DNA of 64,000 nt from Trichostrongylus colubriformis (Eukaryota; Nematoda; Chromadorea; Rhabditida; Trichostrongylidae). The translations under genes and the position numbers were made by a program. Each line of letters opens with the position of its first letter. Position 1 is the first letter of the stretch. Location of the stretch: assembly GCA_963978905.1 (NCBI GenBank), contig OZ022260.1:40298259-40362258 (forward strand), given 5' to 3'. Of this stretch, positions 1-10,869 are shown piece after piece. Below the pieces are notes generated by a model. The model saw nothing but the letters and a program-made list of their open reading frames with translations. It was not told the origin of the DNA and did no database searches.

Positions 1-540
1 TAAACAGAAAAGAGAGCAGAAAGTGCTGCAGTACATATACCAACCCTTTACCGTTAACAATGTGAAGAATTCAACAATTTAACAAAGGGAAGTATCTTAA
101 TTTTTGAAACTGCACGTTCAATCGTAACATATGTCTAGAAAGAAGGTCGCTACAGCGTTGAAGCATTTTTTCATCAAGAACTCTGGCTGATGCTGACTAC
201 CTCAGTTATCAAGTGAACAAAAGAAAAGAATACGTGATAGTCACCATCACCGGGCCTGGTTGAAGCTCTGCTAATTTTGACTCAAAGTACCACGCACATC
301 TGATATGAACCGTAATCGCGTTCATACTTTGCGTGACCGACGCCGGCAGCGACGGTGACGGCGTCGGTTACGCAAAGTATGAACGCGGCCTAACGCATCA
401 AGGAATGGTAACGAATTTAGTAAACACGATCCCAAGGATACGAAAACCATGATGGGACTGGAATAGCGTAAGCAATCCATACTATATATAAAGCGCTAAG
501 GGGTCTGTCCCTCCGTCTGTCACGAAATTAAGTATCATAT
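1..540. other. Gene-less leader with one small foldback
   Basis: No exon-like open frame with splice signals was seen. The only structure is the inverted repeat at about 316-389, listed separately. The 268-bp tandem array starts at about 541. Confidence 0.5.
316..393. repeat. Small foldback element, family E
   Basis: The arm starting CGCGTTCATACTTTGCGT at 317 is repeated in reverse complement and ends near 389 as ACGCAAAGTATGAACGCGG. The pair forms a near-perfect hairpin with a short GC-rich loop. The outer sequence GTATGAACGCGGCCTAA recurs at about 3041-3056, so this is one member of a small dispersed family of MITE-like foldbacks. No coding capacity. Confidence 0.6.
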
Positions 541-1990
541 GAAAAACGACCTGTGCAGATGGGGCCAAGTGTGGTATGGGTAGGGCATGGGACAGGAAGT
601 AAAGACCACACATGGACCAAGTTAAGCTCCGCCCACGGGGGCGGGGCGTGCACTGGAATGTTTGGCTTTCAGCCCGAAAATGTTGATTACGTTCGAACGT
701 GCTCCTAACGTAGGGAGAAGATGGATCAAGGTCAGGGATGAGTTTCTGAAGGTCAGGAAAGAATGCAGGGCACAGTGGGCGGAGCATTTAAATTGGTAGG
801 CGGAGCTTGGACGTTACATGAAAAACGACCTGTGGAGATGGGGACAAATGCGGTATGGGTAGGGCATGGGACACTAAGTAAAGACCACACATGGACCAAG
901 TTAAGCTCCGCCCATAATGGGCGGGGCCGTCGTGGAATGCTCAAAAATTGTTGATTGGGTTCGAGTGCGTCCCAAACATAGGGAGAAGATGGATCAAGGT
1001 CAGGGATGAGTTTCTGAAGGTCAGGAAAGAATGCAGGGCACAGTGGGCAGAGCATTTAAAGTGGTGGGCGGAGCTTGGACGTCACATGAAAAACGACCTG
1101 TGGAGATGGGGACAAATGCGGTATGGGTAGGGCACGGGACACTTAGTAAAGACCACACATGGACCAAGTTAAGCTCCGCCCATAATGGGCAGGGCCGTCG
1201 TGGAATGTTCAAAAATTGTTGATTGTGTTCGAATGTGCCCCAAACATAGGGAGAAGATGGATCAAGGTCAGGGAGGAGTTTCTGAAGGTCAGGAAAGAAT
1301 GCAGGGCACAGTGGGCGGAGCATTTAAAGTGGTGGGCGGAGCTTGGACGTTACATGAAAAACGACCTGTGGAGATGGGGACAAATGCGGTATGGGTAGGG
1401 TATGGGGCACTGAGTAAAGACCACACATGGACCAAGTTAAGCTCCGCCCATAACGGGCGGAGCCGTCGTGGAATGTTCAAAAATTGTTGATTGGGTTCGA
1501 ATGTGCCCCAAACATAGGGAGAAGATGGATCAAGGTCAAGGATGAGTTTCTGGGTCAGGAAAGAATGCAGGTACAGTGGGCGGAGCATTTAAAGTAGTGG
1601 GCGGAGCTTGGACGTTACATGAAAAACGACCTGTGGAGATGGGGACAAATGCGGTATGGGTAGGGCATGGGACACTAAGTAAAGACCACACATGGACCAA
1701 GTTAAGCTCCGCCCATAATGGGCGGGGCCGTCGTGGAATGTTCAAAAATTGTTGATTGTGTACGAATGTGCCCCAAACATAGGGAGAAGATGGATCGAGG
1801 TCAGGGATGAGTTTCTGAAGGTCAGGAAAGAATGCAGGGCACAGTGGGCGTAGCATTTAAATTGGTGGGCGGAGCTTGGACGTTACATGAAAAACGACCT
1901 GTGGAGATGGGGACAAGTTTGGATGGGTAGAGCATGAGACAAGAAGTGAAGACCACACATGGACTAATTTAAGCTCCGCCCACGGTGGGC
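541..1990. repeat. 268-bp tandem repeat (minisatellite), five full units plus a partial
   Basis: The landmark GAAAAACGACCTGTG starts at 541, 820, 1088, 1356, 1621 and 1889, giving spacings of 279, 268, 268, 265 and 268 bases. Each unit contains GGACCAAGTTAAGCTCCGCC, AGGGAGAAGATGGATCAAGG and AGTGGGCGGAGC. The open frames of about 100 codons on both strands repeat with the same period and are by-products of the array, not genes. The first and last units are the most diverged, as expected for an array growing by internal unequal exchange. Confidence 0.92.
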
Positions 1991-2074
1991 TGGGTGTGCA
2001 CTGAAATACTCTGTCCTCAAGAAAAAGAGCAATACAGGCCGACCTACTGACGCACATGGTGTTTCGCGCACAGT

Positions 2075-2545
2075 AGTGTGCGCCCGCCAACTGGTATAAT
2101 ATATGGTATGTTTGGAATCCCGTAGCACGTGAGCCAGACGTTTTCGAGCGAAACCACTGCGATTTTCGTGTTCAAGAGACCACACTACCCAATGGGACGT
2201 GTTTTAGCCAATTTGAGAATTCGACCCACCAAATTTCGAAAATTCTTGCCCTGCGCAATAGGCCTCGATTCGGCTAAAAACATGCCCCATCAGATAGTTT
2301 TGTCCCCTGAACACGAAAATCGTACTGGTTTTGCGCGAGAACGTCTAACTCGCTTGCTACGAGCTTCCAAACCTACCATACAGCAGTACTGTTTTTTTCA
2401 GAAAAAAACCTCCATAACTCCATCCAGAGGATTGGTCTGCAAATTCTGAATGCAGGTTCGAGATCAGCGTCCGAGAATGCGTCGGTCCACATGTATCCCA
2501 TTCCGAATGGCCACTTCGACCTCAGTTTCTTCTCTTGTTAGCAGA
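2075..2545. repeat. Degenerate foldback element, family F
   Basis: The sequence around 2100-2190 (AGCACGTGAGCCAGACGTTT and following) returns in reverse complement around 2290-2390. The right end, with CATTCCGAATGGCCACTTCG at about 2502-2521, matches the right arm of the element at about 33985-34310. It appears to be a rearranged copy of that foldback family. Open frames on the two strands mirror each other and are not counted as genes. Confidence 0.55.
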
Positions 2546-2549
2546 TCTT

Positions 2550-3350
2550 CCATTGTTTATTGTGCAGTGCTGACGGAAGTATCCCGTGTTGAGAATACCC
2601 GTCCATCATCGAGTTTATCTGTAACATCTGCTCCATACATATCTATACCATGAAAGAACACAACCAAATCAAGTCATCGACTAACAAGGGAAAGAAAGTA
2701 ATCCACGATGAGGACGAGCATGCATGGAAAAACCCCCAGGATGTCGGTCAATAACTGTCTTTATTGTGAAGTCAGACCGGGTGCCCGGTTTCCTCATTGG
2801 AGCGTATCGTACTGTCATGATAGGACTGGATGAGCGTTCTTTGCAAATCGAGCACCAAAATCTTTTTACGCACGATACTTAAGGCCGGCTCATACTTTAC
2901 GCAGGCAGGGCGTGGCTGCATTCAAGGGCAACGAGGCAGAGTGGCACGGGGTAGGTGCAGGGATGCCGCAGGCAACGAGGCAGGGTGGCATGGGCGGAGA
3001 CGCAGGGACACATAGCCACTCCCTGCCGCCACCGCACAGTATGAACGCGGCCTAATCGATGTGCATGGAATGAAGGGTGAGCATGGAATGTGGTGGTACC
3101 TTACCACTTGGTATTTTGCATGCCCACGATGCAGTGTTTTGAACCCTTGAAAGATTAAAGACACCAGGAGGGGGTAATTTTGGCTTACTGTAGAACAGAC
3201 GTAGTGTGGACGAGTTTGAGTGGCCGCCATTGCACAAACTCGCCAATTTGACGCCTTGGCATGGTGCCAAAAGAAGATGGTTCTATTATAGATTTGTTTT
3301 TTCCTTTTAGTTTTTACTTGTTCTTTCTTATATTGTTTCTAGATGTACTT
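2550..3350. other. Gene-less stretch with a second family E foldback
   Basis: At about 2880-3056 a left end (GGCCGGCTCATACTTTACGC) and a right end (AGTATGAACGCGGCCTAA) are inverted versions of each other, matching the element at 316-393 but with a longer GC-rich middle of degenerate GGGCAACGAGGCAG repeats. No exon could be supported in the rest. Confidence 0.45.
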
Positions 3351-3352
3351 AC

Positions 3353-3577
3353 GGGTCAATTGAAGTCGGGGGAGGGGGGGGGGAGACGCAAAATCTTCAC
3401 CCACGTCAAAGCTTCTTTCCCTTCCTAGGGTTAGGCTAAAGCAGATGAGACCTATGCTTTGACAGATGCTTTTCAGTGTGGGAGGAGGGGATATCAATTT
3501 TAGCCTAAGCCTAGTAAGGGAAAGGAGCATCGACGTCGACGCAAAGTTGCGTCTCCCCCTACTTTATTTGACCCTTC
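3353..3577. repeat. hAT-like MITE, family A, copy 1
   Basis: About 225 bases with inverted ends GGGTCAATTGAAGTCGGGG and CTACTTTATTTGACCC. Internal inverted motifs GTCAAAGCTTCTTTCCC and GGGAAAGGAGCATCGACG are shared with copies at 6026-6250 and 18664-18874. A run of ten G lies just inside the left end. No clear target duplication could be read at this copy. Non-coding. Confidence 0.75.
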
Positions 3578-3772
3578 TGAGATTTTCAGGTATAGAAATG
3601 CACAATTAAGAAGATCCATAAGTAAACAAGTAAAATATGTCATTAGAAAACAGTCTAAAGAGGAAATAATGTAAAAATAAGGTTACATCAGGCCGAAGAC
3701 AAGCTTTAAAATGAACGAAGCGTGGCTCGGCCATGGAAGCTTGCAGTTCGGACGGAAGCGCGCCCTGGGGGC

Positions 3773-4110
3773 AAATAGCGCCTTATGGCGCGTTTTTTAA
3801 CGCCGGTTTCGTTACACATTGTATCTACGGAACCCATATGTTTGTTTTCAGACGCCATTGTTTTTGTAAACGTTATTCCACCCTTGCCCCCCTCCCGGTG
3901 CCTTTAAGTTTGAATTTGTGCCAAAAGCGAAAGGCACAGCAGTTGTGATAGACATCATGCTGCAAACATGTGAACTAACGCTCCTTAAGGCGCGTTTTTC
4001 AACGCTGTTTTCGCTATACATATTCTATACTAAGCTCAATGTTATTTTTACAGAGGAGCAGTATTTCAAGAAACGCTATTCTTCCTTGCCCCTTCCCTGT
4101 GCCTTTATTA
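3773..4110. repeat. Diverged direct repeat, two units of about 135 bases
   Basis: The block beginning near 3780 (GGCGCGTTTTTTAACGCCGG, ending CCGGTGCCTTTA) recurs near 3988 (GGCGCGTTTTTCAACGCTG, ending CTGTGCCTTTA), offset by about 205 bases. A third partial match (GAGCGCGCTTTTCAACGGGG) lies at about 15258. Each unit contains a TTTTCAG or TTTACAG, so the repeat could be a duplicated intron-exon boundary, but no open frame is conserved. Confidence 0.5.
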
Positions 4111-5480
4111 CACGTACTCACACAACCGAAACAAGCCGTGAAATTGAGAAACAATAAAAAGAAGTTATGGAAGGGAAGTTCCGGAGCGGATACATAGAAT
4201 TTCCTCCACTTCGCCTGAGGCCCTTTCTTTTAAAGCCCATGTGAAAGGTCGATCGACCTTTTTCCGTGATAAGGGAAATCAATACCTGGTCCATCAACGT
4301 GATGCCACCACCCCGCGCAAAATCCATTAACTAGAGCTACTCGCCGCAGAAAAAGGGTCCGTTTTGATCGGAATACGGCATTCTCGGACATCTTGTATTC
4401 CACCTTTTTCTTTATGCTTATTGAACTCTTAAATAAAGCTATACAAAGTGTGGGTGGGATTCAGTTGAATAGCTGGTAACAAGAAATGCCCTTGTGCTCT
4501 ACAATTATCGATAAAATTGACCAACATCATCGGATAATCGACACCACCACTCTGGGTGGGAGAAAACAAATGCATCGTTGCGTTCTTATGCTTCCCTTTC
4601 ACTTGATTATTTTTGCTGGTTCTAAGACTTTCATCTTCCTAATTCTTTGTCTTGTCTTTCTCCTTTTTGTTCTAAAATCGTTTTTCTCCTCACCTTTCTT
4701 TTTTTATAAATTGGTAATGGAATTTTTATTTCAACCTCGTGTAAGCACATAACTAATATTCCTTAGTTGTTAATTTTTTGCACTGATACCTCAAGGGCTC
4801 TTCTTGGTGGATGTTATAGCCATTTCATAAAAATACTATGGAATTCTTATGGAACACACAGAAAAAAAAAAACTCGTAAAAGTCTTCTAGAACATTTTTA
4901 TGTGTTGAATTCTTATCCATATCCCCCTCTCATGCCCGGTAACTGTCAAGTAGGAAATCTACTACCCATTTTCGTTGAATGGCGGGAATTTCAGTGTCCC
5001 TATCGTTTCACTACTGAAATCCAACCAACTATCCTGTAAACCAGCCCATTATCCTAGAGGAAGCTATCGCAATAGGGGGCATCTGACAAAAAGTATCACA
5101 CCTGAGTACTTCTGAAGGATTTTTGTGGGGTCACTCTGCACATTCAAGCGTATAATTTTGTCTGAGCTTTCAAGAGAAAGAAAGGAGTTTGTTTCCCCTC
5201 CTTGGCTGAGGTAAAAATAGGGTCCAGTAGTGGGATGCCCCCCCCCCCTCTCATTACGATAGCACACTATAGAGATCCAGTGTGCTTCAAAAAGGCTTCC
5301 GAAACACGAATCTCACAGATCCCACTGCCTTGCTTCTCACGAACTCTTGACTGTTCAATGCCCAGCTAGCAGGTAATGGAGGTCTGTGGCCGGATGGGCC
5401 CTTCAAAACAGCGGGTTCCGTTCACAGACTGAAGCACTAAATCTGGCCCCACAAAGACTCCAAATGAACCTCTTACATAA
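4111..5480. other. Gene-less AT-rich stretch
   Basis: Open frames are short, low in complexity and lack paired splice signals. An 11-base C run lies at 5238-5248. Nothing else could be supported. Confidence 0.4.
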
Positions 5481-5499
5481 TCTTCCTTAGGATACTTGA

Positions 5500-5650
5500 T
5501 ATCAGTGTTTTAAGCTGTGCTAGGTATCATTTGATGGTTACGGTGGCGGATCAAGCCAATGACCTGTGCCATCGGCTATTGGAATTGGATATCAATAATG
5601 GGCGCGAAAATCACCACCCATCACCAGCCTAGCCTAGCAGTAGGTGCAGG
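5500..5650. repeat. Dispersed repeat, family B
   Basis: Contains a GATATC...ATGGGCGCGAAAATCACC core. The same core, as GATATCGATAACGGGCGCG, occurs at about 7431 and in varied form at about 15984, and reversed at about 19000-19020 and 21110-21130. Flanking sequence with GGTTACGG...CCAATGA is shared by some copies. Non-coding dispersed repeat of unknown class. Confidence 0.55.
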
Positions 5651-6025
5651 CTGATTTTTCCATCCATGCCTGAATTATTGACCCTCTCTGTATTTCAGAG
5701 CCAATCCACTTTTCATTTTCTGTTATTCACACTTTCTCGGGATTCTGTAAGCTCGATATCCTTGAGGGTCCCTGCTTCCCTAGTTGTATCCACGTAGTTA
5801 CCAGCTTAGGCTCATCCAATCGCCTGAATTGCTTCAAAAAATGGTCATTCTGGGTATCCTGCTGGGTTCTTATCAAGATGAACTGTGGCTTCGGGATGAA
5901 TTGTAATAATATCAGCTCCACTCTTTACATAACTTTCAATTGACTGTTGTGGATCAGAAATCATTTCGTCTCCTTGGTAGAAGTACACTTCTATACAGAA
6001 TGGCCTCAGATGTGCTAGGTTATTT

Positions 6026-6250
6026 GGGTCAAATAAAGTCGGGGGGGAGACGCGATTTTGCGTCGACGTTTCACCTACGTCAAAGCTTCTTTCCCTCCCT
6101 AGGCTTAGGTTAAAGCAGATGAAACCTATGCTCTGACAGATGCTTTTTCATGTAGGAGAAGGGGATATCAATTTTAGCCTAAGCCTAGGGAGGGAAAGGA
6201 GCTTTGACGTCGACGCAAAATTGCGTCTCCCCCCCGACTTTATTTGACCC
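6026..6250. mobile_element. hAT-like MITE, family A, copy 2, with 8-bp target duplication
   Basis: 225 bases bounded by GGGTCAAATAAAGTCGGGG and GACTTTATTTGACCC, with long near-palindromic arms. The 8 bases on either side are identical (GGTTATTT at 6018-6025 and 6251-6258). An 8-bp duplication with short inverted ends is the hallmark of the hAT superfamily. It has no transposase and would depend on one encoded elsewhere. This is the best preserved of three copies in the window. Confidence 0.82.
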
Positions 6251-6364
6251 GGTTATTTTATGTTTAACTGGATGTTATTGTGATATTCCACTTTCATGTC
6301 GATTTTCGCATAACTACGAAGCATCGGTTGCTCGAAATGCAATGAAGTAAGTCCCTTATTTCAG

Positions 6365-6566
6365 ATGGGTGCAGCGGTTACTGGCGATAAATCTGCTCGA
6401 CCCCGATGGACGGTGGAAAAGCCTCGATCACTTTCAAGGTACGTTCTGAATCGACTGTAAATCGTGGTTTGACATAGGAGTTCTTATTTCAGATGGGTGC
6501 AGCGGTTACTGGCGATAAATCTGCTCGACCCCGATGGACGGTGGAAAAGCCTCGATCACTTTCAAG
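6365..6566 (+). CDS. Tandemly duplicated exon of an uncharacterised split gene
   Basis: Two copies of a 74-base exon-like block (6365-6438 and 6493-6566), each preceded by TTATTTCAG and followed by GTACGTTCTGAAT. The unit of 128 bases includes the flanking intron, and the exons are identical. The frame reads MGAAVTGDKSARPRW... and ends near EKPRSLSR. A related block on the opposite strand at 18277-18353 ends KPRPLR and shares the sequence after the donor. Function unknown. It may belong with the blocks at 7662-8019. The duplication makes it uncertain whether one or both copies are used. Confidence 0.35.
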
Positions 6567-7369
6567 GTACGTTCTGAATGACTGTAAATCGTGGTTTGAC
6601 ATAGGAGTTCTATTCAAAATTCTTTTTTCCTTACTGCTTTTTGCTATCAGGCTTGCTTTGAAAGTAGTTTCCGGTATGGTGCATGTGGAAGTAGAAGAGG
6701 GAATGGCCTTTCAGGGCAATGCAGGGTAAATCTATGTCACAACAGAATCATAGCGAGCAAATGCTTTTAAGCCCGTTGAGGGGATTTCACCCGAAGTCTA
6801 TTAAGACATACGGCTTCGGGTGGATGAACCACTTCTGCGACGTGTGCACTTTCTTTTTTTGCTTTTTCTGAGTTCTGAAAACTCGCTCTGAACCGATCAG
6901 CACGTGGATAAGGGAAGGTTCACATAGAAATCGTTGTGCAAAGACGTGGGTGGCTCTTACCGTTGATGGACCCGATACGGCACTGATATTCTGGTCGATC
7001 GTCGGACTGCCGTTCACGCATGGAAACAACTTCCTAACTGGAACATTACTACTCTGACTGTATTCATTTTCAATATGATCACCTCTCTTCTATCGGCTCT
7101 CTGGCTTTGGAGACTTTCCACCTCCCCATACCTAGTGTAGCCCTCCACTATAACCACATTTTCATGCTATAGTAACATAAATATTATTTTTTTTCCTCAT
7201 GATCGTTTGGAATAAGTTCATTATTCTTACCCGAGAGAAGCGCAAGCGGGGGCCGTCTAAAGAAACAATGAGAGCATCTCAAAAAATGAAATATGGTCCC
7301 ACGCCCAGTTTTCTCATCCATCGAAAAAGCCAACATTCGAACAGCTAACTGGGTAGGTGATGAGGCGTT

Positions 7370-7500
7370 TGTTTCATGATTTCGCTTGCTTGTGGCGCCC
7401 CGTGAACGGTCTCTACCGTCGGTCCATGATATCGGATATCGATAACGGGCGCGAAAATCACCCAATCCACAGCCGCCGGCCACCCGTCAACCTGCATTTC
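7370..7500. repeat. Dispersed repeat, family B
   Basis: Contains GATATCGATAACGGGCGCG followed by AAAATCACCCAATCC, as in the other family B copies. It lies between the exon-like blocks at 6365-6566 and 7662-7715, in presumed intron. Confidence 0.55.
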
Positions 7501-7661
7501 CTTTCCTTATTTTTTTCCGAAATTTTAATTTCACTATGAGTTTTCATTAATGGGAGTGGGCAAGAGAAGGTCAACACTTCAGCCATGCAAATCTTTCTTC
7601 TACTTCGATTAATTCGATCGATATTCATAGTGTCGTAATCTTTTCATCATGTAATTTTTAG

Positions 7662-8019
7662 ATTGACGGCAAGAAATGGGGTCAAAAAAGCGCGACGTCG
7701 TTCGCCAGTTTTCAGGTAAGAACCAAAATCAGCTGTAACGGCTCTTCTTTTTCTAGAGTTCTCCTTTGCAGGTGGGCGACGTGAAAGTGGATCGGTCCTC
7801 CGGATCCACTGAACAAACCGCGCTGCCGGGAGCACAGGTAATGATTTTATTTTTGATTTTTCCATTATTTTCTCTTTTGACTTGCATTTTTCAGATCCAC
7901 ATGGGCGACTGTGGTCCAGGAAAGGCACCGGGATTTTTGCTGAATGCATCGATGACGAAGGAGCGCCTAGTCGAGTCAGTCCGTGTGCCTATTGCCCTCG
8001 TCTCGCATGCCACGTCCAG
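7662..8019 (+). CDS. Three exon-like blocks of an uncharacterised split gene
   Basis: Blocks at 7662-7715, 7772-7837 and 7895-8019 are each flanked by a good acceptor (TTTTTAG, TTTGCAG, TTTTTCAG) and donor (GTAAGAA, GTAATGA, GTGTGTG). They keep one frame through all three: IDGKKWGQKS..., VGDVKVDRSS..., IHMGDCGPGK.... No family was recognised. The short Gly/Pro/charged exons recall collagen-like coding, but there is no regular Gly-X-Y. A reversed paralog of the last block lies at 12927-13040, and a 54-base block like the first at 13346-13399. The minus-strand counterparts have stops in the equivalent frame, so this could instead be a non-coding transcript or a pseudogene. Confidence 0.3.
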
Positions 8020-8420
8020 GTGTGTGTTCGTCCGCGTCTGTCCGTGTCTGTCCCCCCGTCCCGTCAGTCTGTGACTGTGTTGTCCAGGTCCACCACTGCA
8101 TGCCACGTCCACGTGTGTGTTGGTCTGCGTCAGTCCGCGTCTGCCCCTCTGTTCGTACCTGTCCGCGTCCTTGTGTTTCTGTCCGTCCGTGTGCCCGTCT
8201 GTCCGCGTCTGTCTGTGAGTGCCTGTCTGTGTGCCGTCCGTCCATGTCACCCATAGGTATCTGTCCGTCTGTTCGTCTCTGTCCAACTGTCTGTGTATAT
8301 CCGTGCCAGTCTGTCTCTCTGTCTTCGTTCTGTGCTGTCTGTACCTGTCTGTCTGTCTGTCTGTCTGTGTCTGTCTATCTATCTGTCTGTCTGCTGTTCT
8401 GCCGCCATATCTGCCTTCCG
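8020..8420 (+). repeat. Pyrimidine-rich CTGTCCGT low-complexity tract
   Basis: Degenerate runs of TGTCCGTCTG and TCTG follow directly on the last exon-like block and grade into a pure TCTG microsatellite near 8345-8395. The tract is long and open in two frames, giving Cys/Ser/Val/Pro-rich frames. A strand-reversed paralog at about 12540-12926 is similar over several hundred bases. Confidence 0.75.
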
Positions 8421-8539
8421 TCCTCTTCTTGTCTTCTTGGCGTCATGAATATTGCTGTCTTCGGTGGGTCATCATCAATATTGCTGCTTCACATAAGATT
8501 GAGATTTCTCTTCAGAAACGATTTCTTTAAGCTTGACTA

Positions 8540-9211
8540 GAGCTAGGCTGAGTGTGGGAGGACTGTAAGGAGAGTATTAGGTGGGGATGGAGTAGCTCCG
8601 GGAGGAAAAAAATGTCTCGAGGGTGACAGAGCAAGCGTTTGGACTATCCATCGCTGATTTCACTTTTGGTCGTGCCCCATTTCGTGCTCGCTGCAAACTA
8701 TCATTTTTCCCGTAATTGATTCATTATTCAATAAAGTTATAGTTATGATTTATAAGTGAGGATGGGCGCAGGTTCCACTGCTACGCAAAACAGCTTCTTT
8801 GATTGTTTGTGGGTTTTTGGAAGCTGTTTAAGCTCTTTATTAGTTGATCTTCTTTAGCCTTGGGAACAGAGCAGGGGAAACCGTTTCAGGCCAAGAAAGG
8901 TGGTTCCCGAAAATTAGGATCGGCCACATAAATGGATTCCTACAGTTGGGAGCTGCTACCTCTGAGTGTGGTGCTGTAGAGGGGAGGGCACGGATACACT
9001 TCAGGCCTCAGGCGTAGAATGAAATTTATTTTGAAAAGACATGAAAATTAGGTAGAGGAGAGACAGCTATGGTTACCAATGAGCTCATCCTTGGTGAGGC
9101 GCCAAAGCTGCGAAGGGTTCGAAAAAAAAAAACCAAGAGAGGAGACAGATGGAAAGAGCATAGCTCATTGAAGGTGGTATCTAGGTCCAGAGCACAACGA
9201 GGGGACATTAC
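8540..9211. other. Gene-less stretch
   Basis: No exon, repeat boundary or RNA gene could be supported. The frame at about 9070-9270 runs into the left arm of the next palindrome and is not counted. Confidence 0.4.
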
Positions 9212-9898
9212 TATTAGGTCTGTGCAGAATAAATGGCCAAAACGGAGCACTTTATTCAAAACGCCATAACTTCGCTCAGACACAACTTTATTTGTCAAAA
9301 TAAAAACCATTTGAATCTACACAACCTTGCCAACGATCTGATAAAGAAAATATGCCATCATGATCAAATTCAGGATTGCGAAAATTAATGAAGTCAACGA
9401 TGGCATTTTCAACATGCATCGTTTCGGCGAACTCCTTCTGACGCAGGTTTGCATCGAGAACCGGGAAAAAGTGGTAATCCGTCAGGAATAGGTCTGGGGA
9501 ATAAGGGGGGTCAGGGAGCGTCTCGATCAGTTTCTGGCGGGTGACTTGCGAACTGTGGGGTTTTGCGTTGTTTTGCGCACCCAGTAAAAAATGATGCAGT
9601 TAGGCATCGAGCCTCTCCCTCACCCCGCTTATTCTCTAGACCTGTCCCTGACGGATTACCACTTTTTCCGGGTTCTCGATGCAAACCTGCGGCAGAAAAA
9701 TTATGCACGGTAAAAATGCCATTCTTGACTTTACTGATTCTCGCAATCCAGAATTTGATCGTGATGGTATATTTTCCTTACCAAATCGTTGGCAAAATTC
9801 TGTAGATTCGAATGGTTTTACTTCGACAAATGAAGTTGTGTCTGAGCGAAGTTATGGCCAATTACGTTTCGGCCATTTATTCTGCACAGACCTAATAT
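9212..9898. mobile_element. Palindromic mariner derivative 1
   Basis: About 690 bases beginning TATTAGGTCTGTGCAGAATA and ending TATTCTGCACAGACCTAATA, so the ends are perfect inverted repeats. The two arms (about 9212-9560 and 9620-9898) mirror each other. Each encodes the last part of a mariner-type transposase: on the + strand, fragments such as DFTDSRNPEFDRDGIFSLP, and on the - strand the corresponding reading. The N-terminal and first catalytic regions are missing. A sister element lies at 22374-23069. Confidence 0.8.
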
Positions 9899-10119
9899 TA
9901 GAGACTGAGCAGGGTACAGCTATATCTTTTCCCTGAGACTTCCTCGATCACACTCGTCCATGGCACTTGCGCATAATCAATCAGTTCCAAGTTTTCCAAC
10001 AATAAGAGAATGATGCCAATATTTATTAAATAAAAGCTGATACATTATTTGTGCGAAAATTGAATTGAGTGGAGTGTGCCGGAGCGTTCCCGAAGCAGCA
10101 ATATTGGTTTTGTCCGTGT

Positions 10120-10860
10120 TACGTAGACAGCATTGTCGACCCTGAAGACCGCTAGAGGACGGAAGGTGAGTGGGTTGGGAGATTCGCAGACATTCTGGGT
10201 GGGTGGAGGGAAGTTCACAGTCAGACACGACCGGAAGGACAGCACAGGCGGAGACAGTGAGGGGTGGACGGTCACGGATTTATGCAGACGTGGGGGAGGC
10301 GGACGTGGACGGACAGGTGACAAGGGGGACATGGTCGGATATGCCCGACAGACAGGGGGGTCACAGACAGCAGTGGAGAGAAGAGGCGGGGTGCGGATGG
10401 ACAGAACCAGAAGGAGGTGGGGAGGCACGAGTGTGTATTAGGGGAGGGGAGGGTGCACTTAGCAGGAGCACGCGGGCATACACAAATGTGAAAGGTGCGA
10501 GTCGTTTCTCCTTCCCTCCTTTTTCCACGAGTGCCCGTCCCCATCCCTCTGTATCTGACCGTCCGCGCACCCCTCCTTTCCACATCAGCCCGCGCGCACC
10601 CCCTGTGTACGACTCCGCCCATGTCCCCCCTACTCTTACCGTCAACGCCCGCCTGCGATCAGCACTGACCGCATACTCCCGCCTCCGAACCTGTCTCCCA
10701 AGTCTGCTCCTGCCTCAATCTATTCCTGTAGGTCTGTCCATGACCGTCTCTTCAGTCCCTCTGCGGTATGTCTCCCACCCATCCAACCTTTCACCTTTCC
10801 ATTCGCCTGTCTCCATTAGGTTAGCAATGCTGTCCAATCGCGCATGAAAACGTTGCTCGC
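10120..10860. repeat. Purine-rich to pyrimidine-rich low-complexity block
   Basis: From about 10130 to 10490 the + strand is GGACGGACA-like and G-rich. From about 10500 to 10850 it is CCGTCC-like and C-rich. The composition switches strand at about 10500, so the block is an imperfect low-complexity inverted repeat. It sits midway between the two facing CTGTCCGT tracts at 8.0-8.4 and 12.5-12.9 kb and is composed of related motifs. Long open frames here are composition artefacts. Confidence 0.55.
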
Positions 10861-10869
10861 GAGACATAA

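Noticed and set aside
482..1856. Chain of about 100-codon open frames on both strands
   Set aside because: They repeat exactly with the 268-bp tandem unit and read from both strands in register, so they are products of the array.
7983..8540. 185-codon Cys/Ser/Val/Pro-rich open frame, with a similar one at 12939-12478 (-)
   Set aside because: It lies in a degenerate CTGTCCGT repeat with few stops in two frames. The frame is not kept along the whole paralog.
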